The notes: a model not told the origin generated them from the sequence alone. 64,000 nt of DNA from Rhizophlyctis rosea (GCA_027596075.1 JADGJC010000134.1:4760-68759); one strand, 5' to 3'; positions 25,119 through 38,884 are shown, counted from the first letter of the stretch. Numbers and translations are program-made.

Positions 25119-28100
25119 CGCCAATATTTTTCCCTCTGCGGAACCCTTCGAGCGAGCAAAATCTCGCAGGTCCGTCAAGCAAACTTTTCTCCACTCATTC
25201 CGCGCCAAGAGGAATCCAAAAAGACAAAAAGAAAACCATGCAAATACTGGGGAAAAGGTGACACAATGCAGCGAAGACTACAATCGTAGCGAAGTATCCA
25301 GACAGTCCAATCAGCTAAGGCCAACCTCCCGACTCTGCAAGGGCTCATTGCAGATTGCGTCTGATGAAAAATGCGAGCCGTGCATGTGGGCTTTACTCTA
25401 CCTTTAGGATATCTCAGAGACAAATGCAGGTAGTGTTCTGTTGGGTGTTCTATGTCAGCCAATTGCTATTGCTCAAATGAAGGAGACCGGCGCATAAGGT
25501 TTTTCGTGGACCGCTGCCCATTTACAATCTGTCCTGAATCTCGCAAGTTTGTTGAGCTTGTGGTGGTCGGTCTCACGCCGTTGAATCTCTTTTGAAGTTC
25601 ACCCAACCGAATACGAAAAGAAAGGTAGCACAACATCCTCGGCGAGGTATTGCTGGATGTCCAGCCACCGCTGACTAGCCGTGTTGTGAAACGGCAATGC
25701 CCGGATGCCATGATAGCTCGTTCAGGTACAACTTTTGATAAAGAATACGAAAATTGTAAGCTGATTGGTTCGGTGCTAGAAGGCTTCTGATTTGTGCTAG
25801 AACATGGAAGGGGTCGGCGATGCATGCACTTGGAGGCGGCAAAATGGGTACCTGCCTAGCATCAAAAACGATGAAACATACATATACATTCATCGTGTGC
25901 GTCTTTCCTCAGAATGTTAACCGAAATTGTAATGCAGCATGTGACACTGAGGGAACAAGCGAGCACGCGCCGTATTGGAAGCTCCCCACCACACCGTGCA
26001 GATGCGTACGAGCTGCTTGCCACTTGACGGGAAGTTCACACTGTTTAGCACGCAATCGTTCCCGTGCACGTATGTTCACGTTCGTTTTTCCTATCATATC
26101 GAAGCCAGAACCTCGACGCATCCATGCTTGTGACTAACACTGGATCCATCAATCACACAAGGAGATTCATGCAAGTCTGTGATGTGCATCAGCAAAAAGA
26201 ACTTTCATGGCCTTTCCAATATGCACAAAGCTCCGGGGCACGCACATTGTGCCTTGTACTCACTAGGCTCACCGCTACAATTGGCAGTATCAGTACATTT
26301 CAACTGCCAGATATTACAGCGCTGCCCCATCCGCAATCTGCACCTGCTGTTTGAGTGAGACTATTAGCGTTGGACAGATTTGCACCATTGAGGTGTCCAC
26401 CATCCAGGTCACGCCTGTCAACCCACCCTCATTGAAGGATGGTATGCAAACCACATTCGCAGCTTTCGGGGGATGATGAACGGTTGATCACCAGGAAAGG
26501 TTCGCAAATTGCTATTGTACGTGGCTTTTTTTTTCGGCACGTCATTTGCTCACCCAAGCAGATGTGGGGACCACGGTGGAAAAAGGTTCACGACCACGGG
26601 AAGCAAAAGAAGTTTTATTTCGTCATGTTATAAAGACCGAAAGCAGATAGTAAGACCTACTTTGTTCCAGATTACCAACTATGAGAGGAAAGATAGTTTA
26701 CTGAAAGGATTGTATATGCGGCATTGAGGTGTTTATTGAGTTTATCACGAAATTTTCGATGGTAGGTCAGTTGTTGCAGGAAGGTGCTATTGTCGTGACC
26801 GTCTCTCCATTTGAGTTACACCCAGTGGAGATCGGTCCACTCTTACCTCTTCTCTGCCCAGTCAGCTCCATTTTCTTTTGGTCCTTCCTTGAGGAACTTC
26901 CTCTTGACTGCGCTGCGATAGCTGGTTCTAAGTTGTTCGGCTCGGCAATTGATCTGCGATTTGAGTTTGTCCTCAGTTCTTCGACATCGTAATTCAGCTT
27001 TGACAGACTGATCCTCTGCTCCGCAAAAGAGGGATCTACCCCAGCTTATATGTGCTCGCTGTCGCCTTTGCGACCTAGCGCCGCTCGCTGAAGATGCCAC
27101 CTACAAGATTCGACTCACTTCCAGAACACAACCATGATAATTTCTGAGCTATTCAGATTGTCTGCTGTGGCTTCATTGCAATTTCTTATCTTTTCGTTCA
27201 GTCCGATCATTTGGGCATCACAATGTGCTCGTAAAGCAGTCGTTTGCAACGTCATCCGTTACAACAAGCATACAGGTCACCAAACAGAGTCCCCAATGCA
27301 ATCACTAGTGGGTACTGATTCGTGATTGACGTCCGCAAACCCAGACAGAACTCGGACACCACAAAATATCCATATATTCTCATTTCCACATCGTTCTGAG
27401 CTGGGCATATATTCTCACTGTCCCTTAACGGCGAACCTGAGTAATCTATTTCCTGCTGTGCCTGGTCCGTAGACCGTGCGGCGGGGATGAGATGCCAGTG
27501 ACGATTTGTTTCCGTCGGATCAGGCGGAAACTCGCATTTAAATGCCATTGGGTCGCGTTGAGGCTGTCTGAAGACACATGAAGATCAAAAGTTGCAAAGA
27601 TCCAATGCCCATCAGATCAAACCATTTCGCTCCACGTTCATTTTTGGACAGAATAAGCAATATAGGACTGAATGCGGGATGAATCTAGCCTATTCGGTGG
27701 ATGGATATCGCTCAGCTTTCCAGTGATTTTGGTCGCTACTCTTGCATGCATAAACCATCTCAAATGGGATGTCTATAATCCGCACTTCCTGATGGCTTTA
27801 GCACTTGGCGAGCGGCAAGTTGACAATGCGGGTAGCCAATGGTTTCAGCCCGCTTTGTTTTCCCCTCCCTGTTTACTAGGACCAGAATACAATTGATCCG
27901 TCGCATTGTTGGCTCAACTAGATGATGAACTTGGGACAAAAAGAGTATTGGTCCAAATCCAACCTGGAACAAAGAGCAGATCCCAAACACAATCCAATCA
28001 ATTATACCATCCGAACGTGATTGATTGGCTTTGTCCTCATTTCAGGATCGAATGAAGTGACGACAAGCGGCTGTTCAAATCCCAGGACACTGAAAAGAAT

Positions 28101-28807
28101 GATCGGCCCGGAGTTGAAAACGCACATTCATGAGCACGAGATCTGTGTTCGAGGGTTCACACTTTGAACAGGTATGGGATGGAATGAAAATGAATATTTT
28201 GATCACTCCATAGCGAGCACTGCTGTGTTATTTGTATGTTTGCGGAGCAAATGTCGCGCTATGATTGTTGATTCCGGTACTTCATCTATGCAAGCAATGA
28301 ATGGGTGATGGTTGAAAACAAAGTCAAGAACCGTTTCAACCCTCACCGTGTAGGATTCGAAATAACATGTCACCAATTTCCCCATATGACAGCTTTCTTC
28401 ACTACGCAATCATTTGGGGCTCATTGGTGCATTTATGGTAGTTCACCACATTGTCGACTTCCAACCGGCATGGGATGAATCCGACATCTTATGAATATTG
28501 TTTGTGCCAAGTGGGCGTGCGAGTCCAATCGACGTCTGTTTTTTCATCAACTATCCAAGCCCAAACTCGAGCGCACTTGCTGAGCATGTACGAGAAAAAT
28601 ATACCCGATTCTAACCACGACTGCTTTTACAGTTTGAGCTCAACCAACTGTGAGAGAACTCGAAGACCAAAACAGAAGCCCGCAACTTATTAGAAGCTTG
28701 TTGCACCACCATCAATTTTAGCTCGGGAACATGCAGTCATGAGTAACATACTTCCTGCTACTATCGGGTTGAATGATAGAATTTACGCTTCTAGATTTCG
28801 CGCTGTG

Positions 28808-28845
28808 TGTTCTTGCTTACGTCATCGGACGACACCGCCGCTTTC
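28808..28845 (+). repeat. Dispersed ~32-bp repeat, copy 2
   Basis: Core TTGCTTACGTCATCGGACGA then CACCGCCGCTTTC; near identical to the minus-strand copy at 35688-35723. Confidence 0.7.
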
Positions 28846-30192
28846 ACCCAATTTCGAGCTTTTCCCAGTGCGTTCAGACCACTTCACAATGATCTACGAT
28901 AAGTCAAATGCATTCGTGCGGTATCGCGCGTGCAAAATTGATCTCACTCTGTCTTCACTTGTTCAAGGCATCAATCACTGTCCCAGGTTTCGATCTCATC
29001 CGTCAAACGACCGTGCATCAATGCGTGTACTCTATGCGAATGTGGTCCAGATCAGGATTGGAGGCAGGGTATTATCAATAAAGAATGCAATCGTTTTTTG
29101 TACAGAATCTCGACGGTTTGCATGATACGGAAACCACTATTGAACAGCATCAGCACTTTATCGAATGGTTTCAAAATCTGAAGCGGAGCCCGCCGTCCCT
29201 TCAAGCTTGACTTGCAGCCAAGTAGTGGTCAAAGTATCTAGACGAGAAAAAAAGGAAAGAATGGATAAGTTGGATAGTATTCGCATTTGTGTGCAAATTG
29301 TGTCGTTGATACACTACGATTCCGTTCATTGATCCTCGTTCGATGATGTGTGTGATTGCATCATTGATTCATCGGTCCTCACTTCCCCGTCCTCCGCTCT
29401 TGCGTTGCAATTGCGAGGGCCACAACGTGATGTAGCGAAAGTGGCAAAGATGTTCCAGCACCATTTAGAAAGCACTGATGTCCAGTATGCGAACAATTCA
29501 AACACAGAAAAAGATGGCCGACGGCACAGGAAAGTCTGGCAGTCCCAGCCATTTCGGAGGTTGACATGTCGATTCACCCGGCAAGGACCAAACTGATCCA
29601 ATACCCACACAAGCTTGATCCAACTGATCTACGAAGTTACGACTACCTAGTAAAGTGTAGATACCCAAGTTCTTCACTGATCTCTCAGATGGACCATCCG
29701 CGACATGAGTCTGGCCATGATCTCTCCGATCTAATCTAATCTACTACCACAACCTGGCACCACCGCTCTGTCCTCCGATCGTATCACTTATAGTGTTACA
29801 GGAATCTGCGCCATCGGCTTCGACAGTCTGGATTGATGCGGCAAAATATCGCCACAATTTCACCATCACAAACGGTGGCGTCCAAAAACACCAATTTATT
29901 ACCTAAAAGGCAGGTCAATATGCAAGCCCACCTGTGCGCGTCATTCTCATAACCTCATCCTGATCGTGGGACTGGAATGGTTCCCTTCACACCGCAAACT
30001 CCGCTTCCGACCATCAACTTCCACGAATATTGCTAACATCCATACAGGGAATGTTCCATATAGGTTATAACTCAACGTACCTTCCCACATAACCCAGCCA
30101 TATCTACAGCACCGCTCTCGGTCAATCCATAAACTCTCCCTCCCGTTCGGGAATCTCCCCTTCCACCTTCCCACGTTCCCACGCTCCCCGAA

Positions 30193-31636
30193 ATGTCAAC
30201 AGACCCCAACCCCTCCACAAACGCCTCCTCCTCCCTCTCCCCAAACTCATCCAGCGACACGATCTTCCCAACACCCGATGAGAAGAAGCCCGTGTCGCGC
30301 GGGAGAAAGGTCTGGGGTGTCGTGAAGGATACGCTGATAAAGCAGTGGTTTTTGGTGGTATGTTGTTGGTGCATGGGAAAGAGGTTTTGTAAGAAACTGT
30401 TTTGACCATACCAAACAACAGGGTCTAGTCATAATGATCGGATTAGCAGCCGCATGGCCTAATTTGGGACGGAAGGGTGGAATATTGCGGACAGGTAAAA
30501 ATTCCTATATGCGTATACTTTTGACAAGCGAAAAACGCACTCACACTGATTTTGCCCCCCAGAATACACCGTAAAATACGTCTGCGTATGCCTCATTTTC
30601 CTCATAACCGGAATGGCACTCAAAACTCGCGTCCTAGCTCAATCCCTCCTCGCATGGAAAGTCCACCTAAGTAAGCACTACCCCACCAACATTCCCCGTA
30701 TCTCCCCCTAACAAACGCTAACAACTTCCATCCACCCCACCAACAGCCGTCCAAATAATCTCCCTAGGCCTAACACCCCTAATAGGCTGGGGCATCGGCA
30801 CCGCCCTCCGCCACACCTCCTTCGACGACAACCTCGTCTCCGGCCTCATAATAGCCTGCGCAACACCAACAACAATATCCTCCAACACCGTCATGACGAA
30901 AAAAGCATCAGGTGACGAAGCGGCTGCCGTCACTAACGCCGTGCTGGGAAACATCCTGGGAGTCTTCATCACTCCGTCCTTGATCTTTGCGTTTGTGGGT
31001 GCGAGAGCGAGCGGAACAATGAATTACGCCTCCATTTTCGGAGACCTAGCAATAACGGTCATAGCACCCGTCATCGTCGGACAACTCCTCCTCACTTTCT
31101 TCCCAACACCCGTCAAGAAACTCCAATCAACCATAAACCTCTCAAACGTAAACTCCTCCCTCCTCCTCCTACTAGTCTGGTCCGTCTTCTGCGACACATT
31201 CTACAACAAACTCGGCAGTAACACCTCCGCATCTTCCTTAATCTCCACAATATTCCTAGACCTGTTCCTCTTCTCCCTCTTCACCGCGATAGCATTCTCG
31301 TTTTCCCGGTTGCCGTTTTTGAAGTTCACGCGCGCGGAGACGGTAGCGATATTGTTTTGTGCGGCGACGAAGACTGTTGCGTTGGGTATTCCGATTATTA
31401 ATTTGATTTATGGGGGCAGTCCGGTTATTGGGTTGTTGAGTACCCCGCTACTGATTTACCACGCCGAACAACTGGTTTTGGGAGCGGTGTTGACGGATAT
31501 ACTGAAGAAGTGGGTGGAGAAGGAGAAGATTGGGAAGGGGGATGTTGAGAGTTTGGAGGTTATTGATCGGGGTGGGGACGGGGAGGATGCGGGGACGGAG
31601 GAGACGGGTGTGCAGAGGGTGGAGGAGCAGAAGTAG
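30193..31636 (+). CDS. SLC10A7/Rch1-type membrane carrier (SBF-like)
   Basis: Exons 30193-30357, 30422-30494, 30563-30670, 30747-31636; 411 aa. After a Ser/Pro-rich cytosolic N-terminus come about ten hydrophobic segments. Family hallmarks include 'QWFLVGLVIMIGLAAAWP', 'FLITGMALKT', 'IGWGIGTAL', 'GLIIACATPTTISSNTVMTKKASGDEAAA', 'AVLGNILGVFITPSLI' and 'ATKTVALGIPIINLIYG'. These place it in the SBF-like (PF13593) branch with human SLC10A7 and yeast Rch1, which negatively regulate cellular calcium uptake, rather than with true bile-acid symporters. It is an integral membrane protein of the plasma or secretory membrane. The C-terminal tail is acidic. The call is firm; transported substrate is not evident from sequence. 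Confidence 0.9.
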
Positions 31637-31860
31637 TAGTTGTAGGATAGGTTTCGGGATAGTGTAGAACGACTGTTAGGTCTTTTAGCTATTTGTATTA
31701 TATGCCTTTGTATGGCCTATCTGTTTACATAATTGATCTATGGTATTTATGACCCTTGATTATGTACGGGGAGATTTCGACGAGATTGTGTCCGGAGATG
31801 GTGATGGTCAGGAACCGCGCTATGGAAATAGATTCTCACGTCCGTTTCCGCTTCCCCTTC

Positions 31861-32800
31861 TCATCCGCCTGTGCCTGTGGAACATTGTGAATAAACAAAA
31901 AATAACACATCATCACGACCCCACTCCACATCACCTCTCAAATCATCACCCCAAACGACACACACGAAACCCACCTTCTCCTCATCCACCCTCCTAATCG
32001 CCTCCTCCACCTTCCCATCATCATCATAAACCAACACACCCTGTTTCCACGTCCCGAATGTCATTCCAATGTCTTTATTCCGCTCATACTCTTTTGTGAT
32101 GGCGTCTTCGGTGCCCTTCCAGTCGCGGTAGAGTTGGAGGTTTTGGCGGCCTATGAGGCGGATTGTGCGGAGGCGGAGGTCGTTTGTTGACTGTGGTGGT
32201 TTGCGTTATGCAAGGATGTGGGTGAGATATTTTAGGTATGAGTGGGGAGTGAGGAAGGCGGCATGCTTACCCATGCGGGAAGGAGTTCGTCGGAGATGTC
32301 TTTGAAGTGACCTATGCCGTGTTTAGCGATGCCTTTGATTAGGAGGGCGCGTTCTGTGTCGGTCCATTTGCGACTTTCTTCTGGTTGGAGTTTTGTGCCT
32401 TTTGGGGGGCGGAAGTAGCTGTCGGTTTGAGAAAAATCACATATTAGCTTCTGTATGCTCCATCTAGGACTATGAGTACGATCACAATGGAAGAACAAAC
32501 ATACTCCTGGTTCAACCTCCCATCCTCGTGGACGATGTTTTTTGTGATGTCGAACTCTTTCCGGATGCAGAATTTGAGGCGCATGGAGTTTACCCACGGT
32601 TCTTTAGCGGCGCGGGTTGGGTCTGTTGGTGGGGCGTCGGGCTTGGGTGTGTCGGGTGGGTGGGTGGTGAGCGGGGAGGAGAAGTCTGGGAGGGGTGGTG
32701 GGAGGGATGTGGATGTTGGGTTGGGTGTTGGGGGTGGGGATGGAACGGGGAGAGCGGAGGAGTCGGAGAATATGTCTGAGGTTAAGTCTTCTGTTACCAT
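31861..32800 (-). CDS. SANT/Myb-like domain protein
   Basis: Exons 32800-32505, 32418-32271, 32190-31861; 257 aa. An N-terminal Pro/Ser/Thr-rich stretch of 60 residues precedes a conserved block: 'RLKFCIRKEFD', 'YFRPPKGTKL' and a SANT/Myb helix-turn-helix-like segment 'RKWTDTERALLIKGIAKHG...HFKDISDELLPAW', in which Trp, the Glu/Arg-rich helix and a distal Trp are in place. The C-terminal part ('LRLRTIRLIGRQNLQLYRDWKG', 'YERNKDIGMTFGTWKQGV') is shared, as I recall, by uncharacterised fungal Myb-like proteins. A nuclear DNA- or chromatin-binding role is inferred. It is divergent from the RFC gene with 400 bp between start codons. Confidence 0.7.
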
Positions 32801-33199
32801 CTTTTGGAAAGAGGAGGAGGAGGAGTGGGGAGGGCAGTGGTGAGTGGGAAGGTTGGGGGTTTGGGGATGTGGGAAGATGGGGGCTAGGATCTGCTCTAAG
32901 GGTGGAGAGGAGAGTGGAGGGCTGAGGGCGAACGAAAAGTGGATGGGTTATTTAACAAGTCCGAATTGGTCAGACAATCAATTTCACCAAATTCAAGCCC
33001 CCACCCGCTGCGCCATTTCAATCAACAGCCGTATCGGACTGCGGTCATCAGTCGGACATCATTCTTGTGCTATTTTCCCACCATCTCCATCCCCTTTCCC
33101 ACGCAACTGCATCGTTCCCAAGCAACACTAGTACCCATACCCACCACTGGCCCCTCTTCACTCAACCCGCAAGCATCGTCCATCCCTCACCCACCCAAA
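32801..33199. promoter_or_regulatory. Bidirectional promoter, SANT protein / RFC subunit
   Basis: 400 bp between divergent starts. A GGT/GAG-rich half adjoins the SANT gene. A CAATCA-containing half and a run of pyrimidine-rich sequence lie before the RFC start. No clear TATA box. Confidence 0.4.
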
Positions 33200-34914
33200 A
33201 TGACAACCGGAACCCTCGGTCCAAACCCCACCGCTGCATCCTCATCCTCAACGGGTGCAGGAGGCGACCTATCCCTGAAAGGCAATGTGGATTCCTATGA
33301 ACTGCCCTGGTAAGATGTCCACGGCACTTCTTGAAACCCCGTTGGCCACCCGAAGAAGCACCTCCTCCCTCCCCTTCACTCCGAAAAGTCAATATATTAA
33401 CAGCACCCCTCCTGATTCACAGGGTAGAAAAATACCGCCCAACAATCCTCAAAGACATTGTCGGGAACGAAGAAACCGTGCAGAGAATGCAGATCATTGC
33501 TAGTGATGGGAATATGCCGAACATCATTATTTCCGTGCGTGTCGTTTTCTTTCTCACCATCGTATTACCACCTTTCTATCACTTCCGCACTGACTTTACC
33601 CGTCCACTTACAGGGTCCTCCTGGTATCGGAAAGACGACAAGCATTCTTTGTTTGGCGCACGAACTGCTGGGACCGATGTATAAGGAGGCTGTGCTGGAG
33701 CTTAATGCGTCTGATGATAGGTGAGTTTCGGAAGGCTTCGGTAGTTGCGGTTGTTGGGTGTCCTATCGATATGGAGACACGAGTGGACATCTTGCCTCGT
33801 GCACATTCCTCAATTTTGTTGGGAAACTAGCATTACATCGAGGCACGTCGGACCATGATGCATAGACATAAAACGGAATTGGATCTTTTCGATTATCATA
33901 ATCCTGTCACTGATAACATATGACCCGATACTTGCAGAGGAATTGACGTAGTACGAAACCGTATCAAAATGTTCGCTCAAAAGAAGGTCACGCTACCGCC
34001 TGGTCGACATAAGATCATCATTCTCGACGAAGCGGACAGGTAAATACTCGTCTGCTACCGTGTATACCATGCAAAATCTAAAATCGGTATCGGTATCAGT
34101 ATGACAGGCGGAGCCCAACAAGCCCTCCGCCGAACAATGGAAATCTACTCCAACACCACTCGCTTCGCCCTAGCCTGCAACCTATCCAGCAAAATCATCG
34201 AACCCATCCAGAGTCGATGCGCCATCCTGCGGTATAGCCGGTTGAGCGATAAGCAGCTGCTCAAGCGCTTGATGGAGATTTGTGAGATGGAGAAGGTACT
34301 AAATCATCAAAATCATCATCTGCATCCCATAAATTCCCAATTCGAATACCCTCCACCAGGTAAAAACCACCCCCGAAGGCCTCGAAGCCATCATCTTCAC
34401 TTCCGAAGGCGACATGCGGCAAGCCATCAACAACCTCCAATCTACCGCCTCGGGTTTCGGGCTCGTCAATGCCGACAACGTCTTTAAAGTCTGCGACCAG
34501 CCGCACCCTGTTGTGGTGCTGGAACTTGTTGAGGCGTGTTTGGCGGGCAATGTGGATGGGGCGGTGGGCAAGGTTGCGGGGTTGTGGAGTCAGGGATTTG
34601 CGAGTCAGGATATTGTGGGGACGTTGTTTAAGGTTGTGAAGGGGTTTGATATGGCGGAGTATTTGAAGTTGGAGTGGATTAGGGTGAGTTTTTGGGGCAG
34701 ATTGGGGGTTGTCTCTTGGCGGAGGGGCGCGATGGCAGTCGTTGGAGTGTTGTCAGAGCTTGTGCTCTGAGCAATCAGTGACGATGCTTGTTTGCAGGAA
34801 ATTGCCAATTCGCACATGCGGCTACTGGAAGGATGTCAATCCTTGGTACAGCTATCGGGCCTGGTGGCGCGGCTATGTCGGTTCTCCATACCGGAGAAGG
34901 ATTTCCAAATATAA
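33200..34914 (+). CDS. Replication factor C small subunit (human RFC2 / yeast Rfc4 type)
   Basis: Seven exons: 33200-33309, 33423-33534, 33614-33720, 33938-34039, 34100-34295, 34360-34683, 34798-34914; 355 aa. All joins keep frame. The AAA+ features are complete: 'WVEKYRP' RFC box, Walker A GPPGIGKT (residues 75-82), '[15 protein letters not shown]', Walker B ILDEADS (near 138-144), sensor 1 'LACN' and the arginine-finger SRC motif (182-184). The C-terminal collar follows ('[23 protein letters not shown]', '[11 protein letters not shown]', '[19 protein letters not shown]'). Identity to the RFC2/Rfc4 orthologue rather than RFC3-5 paralogues is supported by the '[10 protein letters not shown]' and '[11 protein letters not shown]...[19 protein letters not shown]' segments. 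It is a subunit of the pentameric clamp loader that loads PCNA in the nucleus. Confidence 0.95.
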
Positions 34915-37728
34915 TGCAAATCATATGTCACGTTTGTATATAAAAACAAGACGATTGCTATGTCCTGCCTGCGGGGCGATTTGTGTCCGTCTACGGTCGG
35001 TAGTGTTGTTCTTTTTTGGCGTAATGCTTTTTGCATCATAACTGGCGTACGCAGACGGTTGAGGATGGACGGATTTCATATGGTGTGCCCGTCACTGGAA
35101 GTCAAATCATTTCTACCGGATGACAATGGGACCTAGGGAGGCAATATGTAGTTGCTGCGTAGGTTCGCAACGTGGTAACCGCAGATGAGACCTATTGGTT
35201 TTCGCCATAGGAGTGCATGTTATTTTTTGGTCACGGTATGAAAATGTCCGTCATAATTCATCGCAGGCAAGACTGACGAAGTCCACATTCTGCGCGTTGC
35301 ATGCTGCGACTTGGGCAGCGAAAGGGTCCCAATGCGACGATCCCCATTTTTCAAAAGGCAGCCTCTCTTTCTTTTTCATATCACTTAGGAATGGCAAACC
35401 GGTAGAACGTACTATTGATTTAGAGCACGGTGGATGAGGATAGGTTTGCAATAAGAATTTTCGATGCAGCTTGGCTTCCACATCTCGGGCCACTGCCATT
35501 ACAGCTTGCGATGTTCTGTTCTTAATTATTATCAGAATATGCTGTTGAGTGTATATGTCAAGCCACTTGATTGGTGGCGCTCGACTCACTTTCATCATTG
35601 ATGATGGTGTTAGGTATCATGCATTGAATGCATATGGAAGCAACTTAGTCAACTATTGGCGATGCTTCACCCGACCAAAGGGGGATGGAAAGTGGCGGTG
35701 TCGTCCGATGACGTAAGCAAACAAATCGGCAGGAAAAAGATCGAGGATCCTTCCCCAGTTTGTTGAAAGAAGTTCAAAGAACGCACTGCGGGCGGTGACA
35801 TGAACTAGTCTTGTTGTCAGCGTTGTCTAAAGCCCGGCGGCCATGCTTTTTCCATACGTTCGATATCTGCAGAACCTTGAAGACCAGGATCAATGGTTCA
35901 TCGTCCAAAGTGCACGATCATGACTTAGCATCGAATCTTTGGCTGTCCAAGCGTTTGATTCGCCTTCCTCCCGCTGCCGCCTCCCGGAGGTTGCTGTCAA
36001 TACCGCTTCTTTTTTTGCAGGTCACGGCAGTAAATGTACGAAACTCATGAATGACCGACCCGAAAGAAAAAGATAACTTGGATACAGAAGGATGCAGGCA
36101 TGAGGACGCGGTGCCGGACGGACGGACGTGCAATGTGCGTGTGAAAAAACCTCGTACTTGCGACATCAAGGGCTGCCTCATATCGTATCTAAACCAGAGA
36201 CATACATAGGTCCTGGGAATGCCAAATTGCTCTCATCAATTTGCCGACACCGGAACTTCTGCCGCACCAGCGCTTGCATTCCGCAATTGGCCGCTTGCTG
36301 CTGGTTTTATGGAGCACTGGCGATCATTACTAGGGTACATGTGTGCTTGTGATCATAGTAGTCACATAAACTACCACCATTGAGGATTCAATCGGCTATT
36401 GAATAACCATTCAGCTGTATTACTCTCGATAACAAGATAGAGAACTCTGATTTGTTGTCGCCAGCTTTTTTTTTCTCTTTTGGGATTTCTGCGCACTGTT
36501 GGGGACGTAAGAACGGTGATGCACACAAGTAATTGGCAACTAATTCACTGCTGTCTACGATAAGCTCAGTGAACAGTTTCGCCCCCTCGATCACTCCATA
36601 TGCAGCGCCTTGTCTTCAGGAGCGGTAAACACAACTGCCTGGCCGTTTTCCTATTTCTCGGAGGATGAACTGCAGCCAATGCTATCATGAGACCTTTGAT
36701 CAACAATCATCCACACATGTTTTTTTCCTGTCAGCATGTTCTACATGTGTGGATGAAAAGGCAAAAAAAGCGACTTGAGCTGTGGATGATCAATGTAACT
36801 CTAGCCGGCATGAAGGTTGAGTGGATGGTATCGTTGTATGACCAATCCCCGATCCTCAGTGGGGTGCGTCATAATAATATAGTTAAAATGTCACACACGA
36901 CGCGGTAGTCAATATGGCTTCTCAAACCTGCCCAGCAGCTTTTCTGTATCTGAATGCCGGACCAAAAGGGTGGAATTTCCTCTGCTTTCTTTGTTTCGGA
37001 ACGGTTACGGTTTCCGTTGGAACGCAGTTCAGCATGCAACCCACATCTACTAAGTATGGATTCCCTTTCTTCTTTTTGGCCTATACTCCAAAAAGTGCTG
37101 CTTTCATTCAATGAGTTTCGAGTGGACAAGCATGCAGGGACTCCAACTCTGTGGTGAATTGCATGTAGCGGTCGAAATGATCCGATTCAATTTTTCACCG
37201 GCAGTTGGGTTTTACGTCGTTGCGCGCAATGGTCTGGACCAACTTCGTATCGTTTGACGATCGCGACAACTTGGGAGACCTTTGCATAAGTATTCAATGT
37301 GCTTGCATCATGTATGCGCGAAGCCTTACACCCCCTGTTTTCTGGATCATCACATTTCGCCGTGCGGACACGGATCCCACAGATATAAGCCAGATGTGAG
37401 CTGTCCTGTGCTGCTATCACATGCATATCGAGAACTTCCCGATAAAGTTGAAGTAGTTTCTCGGTAACCGCGTGCTTTTTTCATCGCTCATGCAACGATC
37501 GTTCTCTGAGTATTGCATACATAGCGGAGAAATGCAAGCATTTTGCAAGGCAGTTGGACGCACAGATGTAAGGAATCAAATGAGTTCAATGTGATGTGGC
37601 GTGATGTTTCGGGTGAAATTTTGTCTTTTTTGGGGTGAATACTTTTGGGACGCCGGTGACGATGCCAACCGGAACACCCAAAGCGGACCACACTCATGTC
37701 GCTCAGCTTCATCTTCACCCTTGGTACT
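34915..37728. other. Intergenic desert
   Basis: No gene seen. Contains the third copy of the dispersed repeat. Short frames overlap on both strands without coding character. Confidence 0.5.
35688..35723 (-). repeat. Dispersed ~32-bp repeat, copy 3 (inverted)
   Basis: On the minus strand the core reads TGTTTGCTTACGTCATCGGA then CGACACCGCCACTTTC, matching the copies at 24926 and 28808. Confidence 0.7.
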
Positions 37729-38884
37729 TCATCGTACCTTGGCTTGAATTACAGCCTTTTCAGGGTCACTATCATGGGGCCTTTCTTCCGATTCTTCATT
37801 CGCTGAATCCTTCTCCGCATCCGATCCCTCTTCCAGTTGTCTATTGGCAACACGCTTGCTAGCCTTGGGCCTATCTTTCAAACCGTCTTCCGCCAAGTAT
37901 TCCGCAACAAGTGTCCCATATGACCACTCCTTTGTCCGTGCCTTCCGGAAGATATCAGGATCGGGAAGAACCATGTCAGCTGCTATTTACCACAACAGTT
38001 AGTATCGCCAAGAACCTCCAAACAACGAATGGGCTGTTTACCTGTTGTAGGGTACAGAAAAGACAGAAGTACAGGGGAAGGAATGATTTTATATTCTTCC
38101 CGTACATAAGTATGACCCCAATCATTGGAATGTTCATACTTCAAACATACAAAGAAATGCGTCATCTACATGATGTACCCCGGATGGTAGTTTTCAAAAT
38201 AAACGAAAAGGAAAGGGGGGAGGGGGGCTTGGGCCGGGTCAACGTGATACATTACATAAGTCACGTACCTTATACTGGCTTCGACTCTTTAAATGAAGCT
38301 CCCCATCGAAGATCAGGTCCATTATCCGACAATTGTTCAGTCTGTGACGGGCTTTTGGGTCCACAGAATGATATGCATCTCTCGAATGCGTCATGTTGTA
38401 TGGACATAGGCAAACTGGCATGCGTAAAGGATGCTGACAAGGAAGGACAAGTTATTGAACCAGGAGCGGTCGGATGTGTGGAATGATTTGAGAGTTTCCA
38501 CAAGCTGCGTCAAATTCCGGATGAATACCAGATCAGTTCTTATGTCGGATGTTGACGAATCACAGAGCAGACCTCTGTGTCCAAATAGATCCAATTCGAC
38601 TTTTCGGGAATCACTGACTCGTACGATGCAGCTCCTTCATGAAGCTGAACAACGTGGATTTCAGGCTCAGCTTTTTCAAATAGGGTCTTGAGTTCGAGCT
38701 GTTCTTTCTCAGTTGGGTCTTCCGATGTTGGGACCTCCCTGATGAATTCAATGTACAGGTCTCGCATCGCCGAACTTTGAAACCATACACTGTGCACCCG
38801 CTGTATGGCATCGTACAGGGGGCCCGACGTTACGATGTTCTCCGAGGGGTTGGGATGGACGCTGTAATCATGTATTGTGAACAT
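37729..38884 (-). CDS. Unknown five-exon protein
   Basis: Exons 38884-38573, 38504-38449, 38380-38269, 38165-38042, 37982-37729; 285 aa. Five phases agree across four introns, strong evidence for a real gene, although introns 1 and 2 have weak donors (GTCTGC, GTCCTT). The start is uncertain: the frame is open up to 38962 without an ATG, so an upstream exon is possible. Visible segments are 'LYDAIQRVHSVWFQSSAMRDLYIEF', 'EPEIHVVQLHEGAASYESVI', 'NNCRIMDLIFDGELHL', 'HFFVCLKYEHSNDWGHTYVREEYK' and a C-terminal acidic, Glu/Ser/Asp-rich tail. There are no signal peptide, membrane segment or motifs I recognise. Confidence 0.55.

Larger units (their letters stand above)
22146..30192. other. Long intergenic desert with scattered possible relic exons
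   Basis: No complete gene. Stretches with weak coding character are 23440-23640 (open on both strands, Ala-rich), 24383-24787 minus (134 codons, unrecognised) and 26843-27050 minus, which reads as a charged helical segment ending at a good donor (GTAAGAG, near 26842). None can be linked to other exons. Two small repeats are listed separately. The last 500 bp form the 5' flank of the carrier gene. Confidence 0.4.
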
